This document shows positions 1 to 7,502 of a stretch of 43,838 bases of DNA, in pieces. A program made the translations under genes and the position numbers. This stretch comes from Bradyrhizobium sp. STM 3843. Lineage in GTDB: Bacteria > Pseudomonadota > Alphaproteobacteria > Rhizobiales > Xanthobacteraceae. Each line of letters starts with the position of its first letter. Position 1 is the stretch's first letter. A model generated the notes under the pieces. The model saw only the letters and a program-made list of their open reading frames with translations, made no database searches and was not told where the DNA came from. Location: positions 1 to 43,838 of the forward strand of contig NZ_CAFK01000098.1 of the NCBI RefSeq assembly GCF_000239815.1, in the 5' to 3' direction.

Positions 1-477
1 CCCGCTCCGGCGACGTTCGGCTACACGCTCTCGGTCGACCTGATAGGAGCGCCACTGACCACTGCCACGACCACGGACATCACGCCTTTTATCCTCGGTG
101 TCGCCTCCGCTAGCGTAAACGGCAGCTCGGCGGGTGCAAGTGTCGGCAATTGCCTCAACTGTGGACCATTCCATCCCATTTCGGGGAATGGCTACTCCAT
201 CTCTGACGCTCAGCGAGACATTTCGGTTGTGCTTGCAGCAAACCTCTCCGCAATCGGGGCGGTCGATAATCTCCCGGCAAGTGACATCATCACGCTCGCC
301 TACAACTTGAATATCGGACTGCCAGCCGGCCTTTCCGCTGAAATGGTGACGCCGCTTCCTAACAGTAGCTGGCTGTTCGCGTCCGTGCTTGGAGTGATGG
401 CGCTGGCTGTTTGGTTCAGACAACGGCGTAGCCGGGGCGCGACGCCTTCAACAATTGTCCCTCGCTACGCTGAGTAG
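1..477 (+). CDS. PEP-CTERM-type surface protein, 3' part only
   Basis: The reading frame is open from the first base of the window, so the N-terminus is missing; 158 residues remain. The visible part is rich in Ser, Thr, Ala and Gly, as in exported or surface-exposed proteins. Near the C-terminus there is a PLP tripeptide, a hydrophobic helix of about 17 residues (SSWLFASVLGVMALAVW) and a basic cluster (FRQRRSR). This tripartite layout matches PEP-CTERM sorting signals, which exosortases recognise to process proteins at the cell surface. PLP replaces the canonical PEP, a variant known in the family. About 13 residues follow the basic cluster, longer than usual. No exosortase is in the window. 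A generic C-terminal membrane anchor is the main alternative. The function of the missing domain cannot be told. Confidence 0.6.
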   Translation, partial: PAPATFGYTLSVDLIGAPLTTATTTDITPFILGVASASVNGSSAGASVGNCLNCGPFHPISGNGYSISDAQRDISVVLAANLSAIGAVDNLPASDIITLAYNLNIGLPAGLSAEMVTPLPNSSWLFASVLGVMALAVWFRQRRSRGATPSTIVPRYAE

Positions 478-514
478 CCGCACGCAACCAACTTGGCTCA
501 GGATGATGGCAAGC

Positions 515-1024
515 TCAGCTGCGCTGCGGCCGCCAGGTCGCGGCACGAAAATAGGAGCTCGCGGACGTTGCGAACGCCTGTTGCGAGATGACCTTGCTGG
601 CGGCATCGATATCGTCCAGGCGGGTGCATTCAAGCTGACTGAAGTAGCGAAGTTCTGACATCTCGCCATCTTCGGGCCGATGACTGCCGCCGATCACCTC
701 CGCGCGGAAGGCGATGACGGTGTAGTAGGTGAGATCGCCATTTGGATAATGGACCAGAAACTCATCCCCTCCGAACACGCCGATGAGCGCAGTTGGCTCG
801 ACGAGCAGGCCGGTCTCCTCGAAACATTCCCGGACGGCGGCATCCGCCGGGTGTTCATTCGGGTCAATTGCTCCGCCGGGAAGCCCCCATATTCCGGTCT
901 CGCTGCTTCTGCCAAGCAGGACGCGGCCATCAACGTCAAAGATCGAGATCGAGGCCGCGGTCAGGGTGACCAGGTCATGCCCAACCTTCGCGCGAATCGC
1001 CTTGAGATAATCAGAAATGGGCAT
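515..1024 (-). CDS. Nudix hydrolase
   Basis: A 169-residue protein with a clear Nudix box: GAIDPNE, seven residues, then REC and FEETGL. This fits G-x5-E-x7-R-E-U-x-E-E-x-G-U, with Cys at one hydrophobic position. Nudix enzymes hydrolyse nucleoside diphosphates linked to another moiety, with the box glutamates binding Mg2+. The box lies at roughly residues 50-72 and is preceded by GLPGG, as in MutT/ADP-ribose pyrophosphatase-like members. The start is placed at the ATG at 1024; an upstream TTG at 1051 would add nine residues of poor quality. The substrate cannot be predicted. The gene stands alone, convergent with the PEP-CTERM gene (38 bp between their stops). Confidence 0.85.
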   Translation of the reverse strand: MPISDYLKAIRAKVGHDLVTLTAASISIFDVDGRVLLGRSSETGIWGLPGGAIDPNEHPADAAVRECFEETGLLVEPTALIGVFGGDEFLVHYPNGDLTYYTVIAFRAEVIGGSHRPEDGEMSELRYFSQLECTRLDDIDAASKVISQQAFATSASSYFRAATWRPQRS

Positions 1025-1244
1025 GCTGTGTTCTGGCTTCGGAGGGTCCAACAGAGGAGGGTGCGGTCAGCGCGGAAGGCCCTTGGACGATAGCACAGGG
1101 CTTGCAAGCCGGCCTCAGCTATTCGCCGTATGGACCCCGATCTTGGGCCGGACGAGACAATTGAACGTTGATTACAGGCTGTCGGAATCATTGCTGGGCC
1201 GGAATGCAGCCATGGCTCGCATGTGCAATCTGATGGCTGAGGTT

Positions 1245-1526
1245 TCAGGTTCGTGTGGCAACAGTCAACCATCCAAGCAGTCGTCGCAATTGCTCGACAT
1301 CGAGTGAAACTGCCGGATAGTCCGGGCCGCCCCAGTCGCCGTGGTTGGTTGGAGCAAACGCCTCGAGCAGGGCGGCAGCAGTTGGCTCAGTAAGCGCCAG
1401 CTGCCGCAGGGCATCTGTCTGGATCTCCAACCGGATTGTCGAGCAGTCCGCGACGATGCGCGCCGGCGATGCGGGCGCGCCTGGCCGGAGCCGCTGCCAA
1501 AAAGTGCTGTGCCGACCAACGCTCAT
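1245..1526 (-). CDS. Hypothetical protein, 93 aa
   Basis: A short ORF with an ATG start and no recognisable domain. Its predicted protein has a plausible mix of charged and aliphatic residues in the second half (around QTDALRQLALTEPTAAALLE), unlike the Arg/Ser-rich translations of the competing frames. No convincing ribosome binding site precedes the ATG. It lies between the Nudix and PAP2 genes on the same strand. It may be a real small gene or the remnant of a larger one; the 193 bp on its 3' side and 185 bp on its 5' side show no further coding signal. Confidence 0.35.
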   Translation of the reverse strand: MSVGRHSTFWQRLRPGAPASPARIVADCSTIRLEIQTDALRQLALTEPTAAALLEAFAPTNHGDWGGPDYPAVSLDVEQLRRLLGWLTVATRT

Positions 1527-1711
1527 GATCGACGGAGCATAGCCGGTGGAAGTGTGATCGTGTGTGTGCAGCTGTAAAGTTTGGTGGCTTCCACCGCTGT
1601 CTGATCGTCACGTGCTGGCGATCTCGTCGGGGTTCAGAGTCGTCGTTCAAATGCCCAGAGAACCGTGGTCTTTGTCGCCGCATTCACCACAGACGATCAA
1701 TTGGCTGCTCA

Positions 1712-2833
1712 TCAACCCGAACCAGCCACGCCGATCGTTGCCCGCTGCACCCACGCAGATCCGCGTGGCTCCTCCAGGCTCCGGGCCGTGCCAGGCGAAA
1801 CTTCGCTGGGCTCGCAGCTTTTTGTCCGAAACGAAAGCGTGGAAGCCGCAATTCGCGCCAAGCAGATTGCCAAGATAGCGACGATAATTCCCGCAAGCAC
1901 ATCGACGAGGAAATGTCCGCCGCCGATCGGTGTCGCGATCAACATGGTTCCATTAATGGTGATGTTGAACGGACGAAACCAGCGCCAGGGCCACAAGGCC
2001 CACGCATACAAGATCGCACTTGCCGCATGAAAGCTGGGGAACGTAATGACCCCAACGAGACGGCTGAGATCAAGCAAGCGTAACGTCCCATCCCGAATGA
2101 GTGGCATCTCGCGGGCCGTATCGTAATAGCAGTCCGGGACGATGTTTGGATAGTCCGACGGGAGCAGCCCCAACGCGTGATAAACACCAATTGCGGGCAC
2201 TATCGTCGTGATACAGCATGTCAAGACGAGAGCAAGCATGAGTGCGAGAATGAATTCGGCGGTCTTGCGGCAGTAGCCGGCAAGAGGAAGGCCGATGACG
2301 ATGAGGAAGACCTGCCAGAAAATTGAGCGATAGCCAAAGGCGAGGATGACGATGAACCACTCATGACTGTTCGCGAACTGCAGGTACTGCCGAAAATCGA
2401 AACCCAAAGTGCGATCGATCGCCAGCAGGTTCGCGTCTTGTAGCGGCAGATTGGCGGCCGTCGCCACATAAGTCAAAGACGTGAGGATGCTCATCCCTAG
2501 AATTGCCTGAGCAAGCCCAATCAGCAATGAGAACAGACGCGGGTGCGCGCGATGCGCAGACTGAGCATTCAAGTATCCTGAAACGCCGTAAAGGGCTGCA
2601 ATCCCCAGCGCCAACAGATAGCCAAGCGGTTGGACGCGGAAATCCGTGAGCATCAGGCTCAGATCGAAAACCGCAAGGAGAACGGTCAGTACGAGCCAGT
2701 TCAGCCGGAACAAGGACCAGGCCAGCACGCCATCCTCGCCATGGCGCGCCTCGAGCAGCCCTCGCTCTGCAGGCAGGCCCGGAAGGTTGCGAAGCAGATT
2801 TGGCAATAGGGTGCCTATGGCAGGCTCCGCCAT
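1712..2833 (-). CDS. PAP2-superfamily membrane phosphatase/phosphotransferase
   Basis: A 373-residue polytopic membrane protein with about seven to nine hydrophobic segments. The C-terminal half carries FPSFHAASA and, about 35 residues later, GGHFLVDVLAGI. These correspond to the second and third motifs of the PAP2 (type 2 phosphatidic acid phosphatase) superfamily, with the catalytic histidines in SFHA and GGHF. The spacing and the lack of a strong first KxxxxxxRP motif resemble the Aur1/inositol-phosphotransferase-like branch. It probably hydrolyses or transfers a lipid-linked phosphate at the cytoplasmic membrane. A GGAG lies nine bases before the ATG, and the upstream region is AT-rich, consistent with its own promoter. 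The last 50 or so residues are hydrophilic and unlike the core. The substrate is unknown. Confidence 0.8.
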   Translation of the reverse strand: MAEPAIGTLLPNLLRNLPGLPAERGLLEARHGEDGVLAWSLFRLNWLVLTVLLAVFDLSLMLTDFRVQPLGYLLALGIAALYGVSGYLNAQSAHRAHPRLFSLLIGLAQAILGMSILTSLTYVATAANLPLQDANLLAIDRTLGFDFRQYLQFANSHEWFIVILAFGYRSIFWQVFLIVIGLPLAGYCRKTAEFILALMLALVLTCCITTIVPAIGVYHALGLLPSDYPNIVPDCYYDTAREMPLIRDGTLRLLDLSRLVGVITFPSFHAASAILYAWALWPWRWFRPFNITINGTMLIATPIGGGHFLVDVLAGIIVAILAICLARIAASTLSFRTKSCEPSEVSPGTARSLEEPRGSAWVQRATIGVAGSG

Positions 2834-3131
2834 GGAGGTCTGCTCCGTTTCAGTTGATTTCAGATTGTGTCCCGTCGGTTTCTGGATACCCCAGCGCAGT
2901 CCAGAAAAGCAATTTAAAGCTGCATTTTATTCCGATACCGTTCGGGATGATTAACAATTTGAAGCTTTGGAATACCCTCGTTGCAACCATTTAAACCGGA
3001 AGCCGAGCGTCCCAGTGTGGCAGCGATGATCAGGTGTACGGAACGGCAGCTATCCCGGCTGCGCGGGTGTGCAAGGATCATTTTGTCGCTCGCATCGTGG
3101 CGAGCGGCATGCAGTCAATAATTGATTGGCT
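2834..3131. other. Intergenic region between PAP2 gene and tRNA-Lys
   Basis: This stretch is noticeably more AT-rich than the rest of the window around 2910-2995 and probably contains the promoter of the minus-strand PAP2 gene. At 3087-3106 there is a short perfect hairpin (CGCTCGC, 6-nt loop, GCGAGCG). It is not followed by a T-run on the minus strand, so it is a weak candidate for a terminator of the tRNA transcript. No convincing ORF was seen. Confidence 0.5.
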
Positions 3132-3207
3132 TGGTGAGCGCGCTGGGGCTCGAACCCAGGACCCCGTGATTAAAAGTCACGTGCTCTACCGGCTGAGCTA
3201 CGCGCTC
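3132..3207 (-). tRNA. tRNA-Lys (anticodon UUU)
   Basis: Read on the minus strand, this 76-nt sequence folds as a standard tRNA. The acceptor stem pairs GAGCGCG with CGCGCTC, the D arm contains GTAGCTCAG and GGTAGAGC, and the anticodon stem is GTGA/TCAC with the loop CTTTTAA giving anticodon TTT (lysine). The T arm contains GGTTCGAGCCC. The discriminator is A, and the 3' CCA is encoded (TGG on the plus strand at 3132-3134). Confidence 0.96.
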
Positions 3208-3523
3208 GCTCCCAAGGGCTTGACCGACGGGGGACCGTCGGGCCCGGTCGTGTGTCTTTCCGCGATCTGAAACGTCGGCGGTCGCCCGGCGGTTCACCAG
3301 CTTGGGGGAAAGGCCACAGCCGCGCCCAAAGCCGAACGGCCGTTCGCCCGCGCTGTGTAGGGGGTGCGGCCTGTTCGGTCAATAGCGCCGCCAAGCCAAC
3401 CCACAAGGAGGGGCTATGAACGGTTTATCGCACGTTCAAAGGCGATTGGCACAGAATCCTGAGGTCTTGGACCGGCGACCGGTTATTTCTCACCAAGCAC
3501 CTCGCCCTCCGTGTCGCCGGCCC
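3208..3523. other. Gap between tRNA-Lys and ndvB
   Basis: About 316 bp with no supported gene. It holds the candidate tRNA promoter at 3354-3382. The short plus-strand ORF starting at 3416 runs on as antisense to the end of ndvB and has the composition of a shadow, despite an AGGAGG just before its ATG. No clear terminator with a T-run was found for ndvB. Confidence 0.5.
3354..3382 (-). promoter_or_regulatory. Candidate sigma-70-type promoter for tRNA-Lys
   Basis: On the minus strand TTGACC (3382-3377) and TACACA (3359-3354) are separated by exactly 17 bp, a good match to the housekeeping -35/-10 pattern. The -10 lies about 147 bp upstream of the mature tRNA 5' end, so it would imply a 5' leader of about 140 nt. 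No closer promoter was evident. This is a match by inspection only. Confidence 0.4.
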
Positions 3524-6214
3524 TTAAACCTTCTCTGCGACCTTGGTGGCCGGCTTCTGCGAGATCAGTGCGGCCAGTTCCGGGACATAGACCGGGCGCA
3601 AGCCGATCAATTCGGCCGTGCGCACCGCGCTGTAGCGCCAGAACTCGAAGGAATTGATCCGCGACATTTCGAGAACCGCGATCGCCACGGCCGACACGAA
3701 CGGCAGGCTCTCCAGGATCAGCACGGCGGCGAAGATATAGAGCTCGGTGATCTGGTAGGTGTTGGTGCCGATCAGGATGCCGGCGCCGATCAGGAGCAGG
3801 GTGGCGATCACCGCCTCCCAGAACGCCTGGAACTCGATCGACATCCGCGATAGCCCGCCCTTGGAGGTGCGGGCGAAGGCGATGTGCTCGGTGATCAGGC
3901 CCTGCGCCACCGCGCGGGAGACCGTCCATTGTACGCTCATTGCCGCCACCATGGCCCCCAGCATCTGCCACGGCCCGACCCTGACCCGCAGTCGGTACAG
4001 GACAAGGAAGTGGGCGAGGGAGACCACAAAGGCGGCGGTGATCGGGATGGTCAGGATCTTGTCGGGAATGGCGATGCCGGCAAAGGCCACGATCGGCACC
4101 CAGATCAGGTTCAGGATCGCGACCACGACCCCCAGGCTTTCGGCGCCGAGCCAGTTCAGCCAGCCGAGCAGGAACTCGCGTTTCTGGTCGCGAGAGAGCC
4201 GGCTCTTGCCGGGCAGGAAACGCCGCCAATGCTTCTTGACGATCTGGAAGCCGCCATAGGCCCAGCGATGGCGTTGCTTCTTGAAGGCCTCATAGGTATC
4301 GGGCAGCACGCCGCTTCCATAGCGGGTGTTGGTGTAATGGGTGGTCCAGCCGAGTTCCTGGATAGCCAGACCGAGATCGGTGTCCTCGCAGATCGTGTCG
4401 CTCGACCAGCCGCCGGCCACGTCCATCGCCGCGCGGCGGATCAGGCACATCGTGCCGTGCACGATGATCGCGTTCTCCTCGTTGCGCTGGACCATGCCGA
4501 TGTCGAAGAACCCGGCATATTCGCCGTTCATGATGTAGTGCATCAGCGACAGGTCCTCGTCGCGATGGTCCTGTGGCGCCTGCACCAGGCCGACAGTCGG
4601 GTCGGCAAACGCCGGCACCAGGTCCTTCAGCCAGTTCTTGTCGACGACGTAGTCGGCATCGATGATGCCGATGATCTCGGCGTCGACAGCCGTACGGTCC
4701 ATGGCGATCCGCAGCGCGCCGGCCTTGAAGCCCTTGACCTTCTCGGCATTGATGAACACGAAGCGCTCGCCGAGCAGGCGGCAATGATCCTGGATCGGCT
4801 GCCAGAACGCCGGGTCAGGCGTGTTGTTGATGATGATGACGCATTCGTAGTTCGGATAATCGAGCTGCGCCAGCGCGTCGAGCGTCTGCTTGAGCATCTC
4901 CGGCGGCTCGAAATACGCGGGCACGTGGATCGACACTTTCGGGAAGTAACCCTCTGGTGCGGCCTCGGCGTCCTTCTCGACCTTGTCCTTGGTCAGCAGC
5001 CGACGCGGCTGATGGCCGAAAGCGACCGCCGCGATCTCCTCGATGCGCGCCATCGCGATCAGGATCAACGGTACCAGCAGGATCAGGCCGAGGGTCAGCG
5101 CGAAGGCCGAGCCCCAGACGAAATAATGCCCGTTCCAATAGGCGAAAACATTGGAGAGCCAGCCGCCGACCCCGTGCGCCGAGATCGCCAGCACCAGTGC
5201 CTGCAGTACCGTCGGCTCGGCAATACGCAGGATCGGCAGCGAGACCAGCACGCCAATGAGCAGCGCGATCGCCGCAAGCTTCCAGTAATCCGGATTGACG
5301 ATCGGACCGGTCCAGGAAAACTTCGGCTCGCGGTCGGCGTTGAGGATGCCCCAATAGGGACCGACGCCGCCCTCGAAGAATTTCCAGGGCTGATCGATGC
5401 CCTCGACGATGTTGTATTCCATGCCGATGGCCTCGGCGCGGGTGACGAAATTGCGCAGCACGCGCGCCTGTTGGAATGGTCCCGGCACGGCGTTCAGCCG
5501 GTTGTAGCCGGCGCTCGGCCAACCGAACTCGGCGATCATGATCCGCTTGCCGGGGAATTTCTCCCGCAACAGCCCGTACAGATACATCGCCTGGTCGACG
5601 GCCTGGGTGTCGGAGAAGTTTTCCCAATAGGGCAGGATGTGAGCGGCGATGAAGTCGACGTTGGAGGCGAGCTCCGGGTTGTCGCGCCAAGTGTTCCAGA
5701 CGTCGCCCGTTGTCACCGGAACATTGACGGATTTCTTGACCAGCTTGATCTTGTCGATCAGCTCATCGACCTTCTGGGTGCCGGTCAGAATGGTCTCGTT
5801 GCCGACCACGATGCCGATCACGTTGCTGTTGCGGCGCGCGAGCTGGATCGCTGACTGGATCTCGCGCTCGCTGCGGTCGGGATCCTTGTCGATCCAGGCT
5901 CCAAGCATCACCTTCAGCCCGAATTCGGCGGCGATCGGCGGTACCAGCTCTACGCCGCCGGTCGAGGAATAGAGCCGGATCGCGCGGGTCACCGTCGCGA
6001 GCTTCTTCATGTCGGCGCGGATGCGCTCGACCGGCGCGACGCTGTCGACATCGGGATGCGCGATGCCTTCGTGCGGATCGTAGGAGACGCTCGGCAGCAG
6101 GCCATTGAAGTCCGGCGCCTGCTCCTTCTGCTGCAGGAGCCCCCAAAGCGCGGCGTGGGCCGCGGTGACGAACAGCAGGACGGCGACGATCGCGCGCATC
6201 GATGAGGCAACCAT
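3524..6214 (-). CDS. ndvB: Cyclic beta-1,3-glucan synthase NdvB: GH17-like plus GT2 domains
   Basis: An 896-residue membrane protein, numbered here from the ATG at 6214 (an upstream TTG at 6238 and an ATG at 6199 are alternatives). After one N-terminal membrane segment comes a GH17-like domain, about residues 35-310, with the acid/base glutamate in VVGNETIL (E140) and the nucleophile in AEFGWPSAG (E229). Two membrane segments follow, then a processive family 2 glycosyltransferase with DAD (519-521), the acceptor-site ED (610-611) and QRHRW (647-651), and several C-terminal membrane helices. Bradyrhizobium NdvB is a protein of about 100 kDa that polymerises UDP-glucose into beta-1,3-linked periplasmic glucans, so size and layout agree. 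ndvD lies upstream on the same strand after about 250 bp, and ndvC is divergent beyond it. The protein acts in the cytoplasmic membrane and supports osmoadaptation and nodule development. Confidence 0.9.
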   Translation of the reverse strand: MVASSMRAIVAVLLFVTAAHAALWGLLQQKEQAPDFNGLLPSVSYDPHEGIAHPDVDSVAPVERIRADMKKLATVTRAIRLYSSTGGVELVPPIAAEFGLKVMLGAWIDKDPDRSEREIQSAIQLARRNSNVIGIVVGNETILTGTQKVDELIDKIKLVKKSVNVPVTTGDVWNTWRDNPELASNVDFIAAHILPYWENFSDTQAVDQAMYLYGLLREKFPGKRIMIAEFGWPSAGYNRLNAVPGPFQQARVLRNFVTRAEAIGMEYNIVEGIDQPWKFFEGGVGPYWGILNADREPKFSWTGPIVNPDYWKLAAIALLIGVLVSLPILRIAEPTVLQALVLAISAHGVGGWLSNVFAYWNGHYFVWGSAFALTLGLILLVPLILIAMARIEEIAAVAFGHQPRRLLTKDKVEKDAEAAPEGYFPKVSIHVPAYFEPPEMLKQTLDALAQLDYPNYECVIIINNTPDPAFWQPIQDHCRLLGERFVFINAEKVKGFKAGALRIAMDRTAVDAEIIGIIDADYVVDKNWLKDLVPAFADPTVGLVQAPQDHRDEDLSLMHYIMNGEYAGFFDIGMVQRNEENAIIVHGTMCLIRRAAMDVAGGWSSDTICEDTDLGLAIQELGWTTHYTNTRYGSGVLPDTYEAFKKQRHRWAYGGFQIVKKHWRRFLPGKSRLSRDQKREFLLGWLNWLGAESLGVVVAILNLIWVPIVAFAGIAIPDKILTIPITAAFVVSLAHFLVLYRLRVRVGPWQMLGAMVAAMSVQWTVSRAVAQGLITEHIAFARTSKGGLSRMSIEFQAFWEAVIATLLLIGAGILIGTNTYQITELYIFAAVLILESLPFVSAVAIAVLEMSRINSFEFWRYSAVRTAELIGLRPVYVPELAALISQKPATKVAEKV

Positions 6215-6462
6215 TCCGGGATTAGACGACAGGACCAAGCGAAGCAGTCCGCTGTTGTCCCGCCCCGAGGCCCGCCCGATCGCTTGGCCAACGCGTCAGC
6301 GAACGTGGATTGAGAAAGGACACCAGAAACCTACTCATCTCCGTGCGGGTCGGTTCACGCACGCTCTGTTACTTAGAAACTCAGGAGCCTGAAACCGCTA
6401 TCGCGACGACGCTGAACAGGACCTGAACCGGCACACGAGATTCGATCGGTGCGGCCGCGATT

Positions 6463-7164
6463 TCAAGCGTCATACTGCCACGCCATATCGAACTGGACCA
6501 TGTCGCAACTGGTATGACGCCATTGCGGGCTTCGAGCCTTCGCGGCTTGGCCAATTCCTTCGGCGGTCCGCGCCTCCGCTCCGCTATTTGGCGGGCTGCG
6601 CGGGGGGGCGGAAGCCTGCGGAGCCGGCTGCTGCGCCGGGGCCGATCCCTGCGGCGCAGCTGCCACCGGGCTTGGGGCAGGCGCCGCGGCGGCTGCGGCC
6701 TGGGGTCGCGCATCCGGATTGATCCAGCAGGCGTGAACGTGATTGTTCAGCGAGTTCGGCACCTTGTCGTCGATCTGCGCGATGAAGCGGGTCAGGCAGC
6801 GGAAGGCCGCCTGGACATGGCCGCCGGGGCAGCCGAAGCGGTCGTACAGGTCGAGGTGGCGGAACGCGGTATCGAGGTCATCCCGATACATCAGCTGCAC
6901 GACGCGGCGGCCAAGCCAGATGCATTCGGGATTGCCGGCCGGGCCGCCGTTGAGCGCCTGGGTCGCTTCGGTGAACTCGTCGGCCTTGCGCTGATTTTCC
7001 TTGGATGCGTCGGCCGGGTTGCCTTGCTGCTTGCTCTGATCCTGGCCGTGCGCGTCATTGCCGCTCTGGGCCAGGGCACCGGCAGTGCCAAGCATCACAG
7101 CGAGCAGGGAAACAGCGAGATGGCGCAAAAGAGAAACCTTAAACTGAAGCACGCGTCGACCCAT
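6463..7164 (-). CDS. ndvD: Glucan biosynthesis accessory protein NdvD
   Basis: A 233-residue exported protein. A hydrophobic signal segment (about residues 13-32, ending GALAQ) is followed by a Gln/Asn/Lys-rich linker. A compact region, about residues 65-150, has four cysteines (PECIW, RFGCPGG, FRCLTRF, HACWIN) that could form disulfides. The C-terminal tail is Ala/Pro-rich. Its place between ndvB and ndvC and its size match ndvD, which I recall as the third gene needed for cyclic beta-(1,3),(1,6)-glucan synthesis in Bradyrhizobium; no catalytic motif is visible. The last 45 residues change from Ala/Pro-rich to a different composition ending QFDMAWQYDA, so a frameshift or natural variation near the end is possible. 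GGGGAA precedes the ATG. Confidence 0.75.
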   Translation of the reverse strand: MGRRVLQFKVSLLRHLAVSLLAVMLGTAGALAQSGNDAHGQDQSKQQGNPADASKENQRKADEFTEATQALNGGPAGNPECIWLGRRVVQLMYRDDLDTAFRHLDLYDRFGCPGGHVQAAFRCLTRFIAQIDDKVPNSLNNHVHACWINPDARPQAAAAAAPAPSPVAAAPQGSAPAQQPAPQASAPPRSPPNSGAEARTAEGIGQAAKARSPQWRHTSCDMVQFDMAWQYDA

Positions 7165-7502
7165 AAATTCCCCGATTGTTGCCCTTATGCCGTCCCGCTG
7201 CGGACGCAGTGTTGATGCCGATCAAATAGGTCCCGAATGCGGCGGCTGGTCGATTCCGACCGCCGCCCGTCGTTCCTAACGACGGCGTTGCGACAGCGCA
7301 CCGCTGGCCGAATCCCATGACCGGAATCTGCGATTTTGTCCAGCAAAGCCACAACTTTATCGGGTCATTGTCGCTGCATCGTAAAGCCGGGCCGGAAACC
7401 GCGGGACGGAACGTCGCAGGTGGAAGCGATTGGCCGCAGGTCTTGGCACGGGGTCTTGGCAGACGGTCAGCAACCGGCTAAGCACCGGGCCCTGGCTGGA
7501 GC
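7165..7502. promoter_or_regulatory. Divergent ndvD-ndvC intergenic region
   Basis: This 338-bp region separates the minus-strand ndvD-ndvB genes from plus-strand ndvC and should hold both promoters. A perfect 8-bp hairpin lies at 7267-7285 (CCGTCGTT, loop CCT, AACGACGG), next to an imperfect inverted repeat at about 7231-7267. Either could be an operator or an mRNA structure. I could not assign -35/-10 elements with confidence, and no ORF is supported. Confidence 0.4.

Noticed and set aside
1562..2083. Plus-strand frames opposite the PAP2 gene
   Set aside because: Arg/Ser-rich translations, antisense to a membrane protein with good PAP2 motifs.
3087..3106. Hairpin downstream of tRNA-Lys as an intrinsic terminator
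   Set aside because: Stem is good but the minus-strand RNA continues with ACAAAAUG rather than a U-run; left as a weak candidate.
3034..3297. Short ORFs across the tRNA-Lys on both strands
   Set aside because: They translate the tRNA gene (for example GARTQDPVIKSH) and are a well-known annotation artefact.
3884..5854. Plus-strand open frame of 656 codons opposite ndvB
   Set aside because: Antisense to clear ndvB motifs; composition dominated by Arg, Asp, His and Gln as in other shadows.
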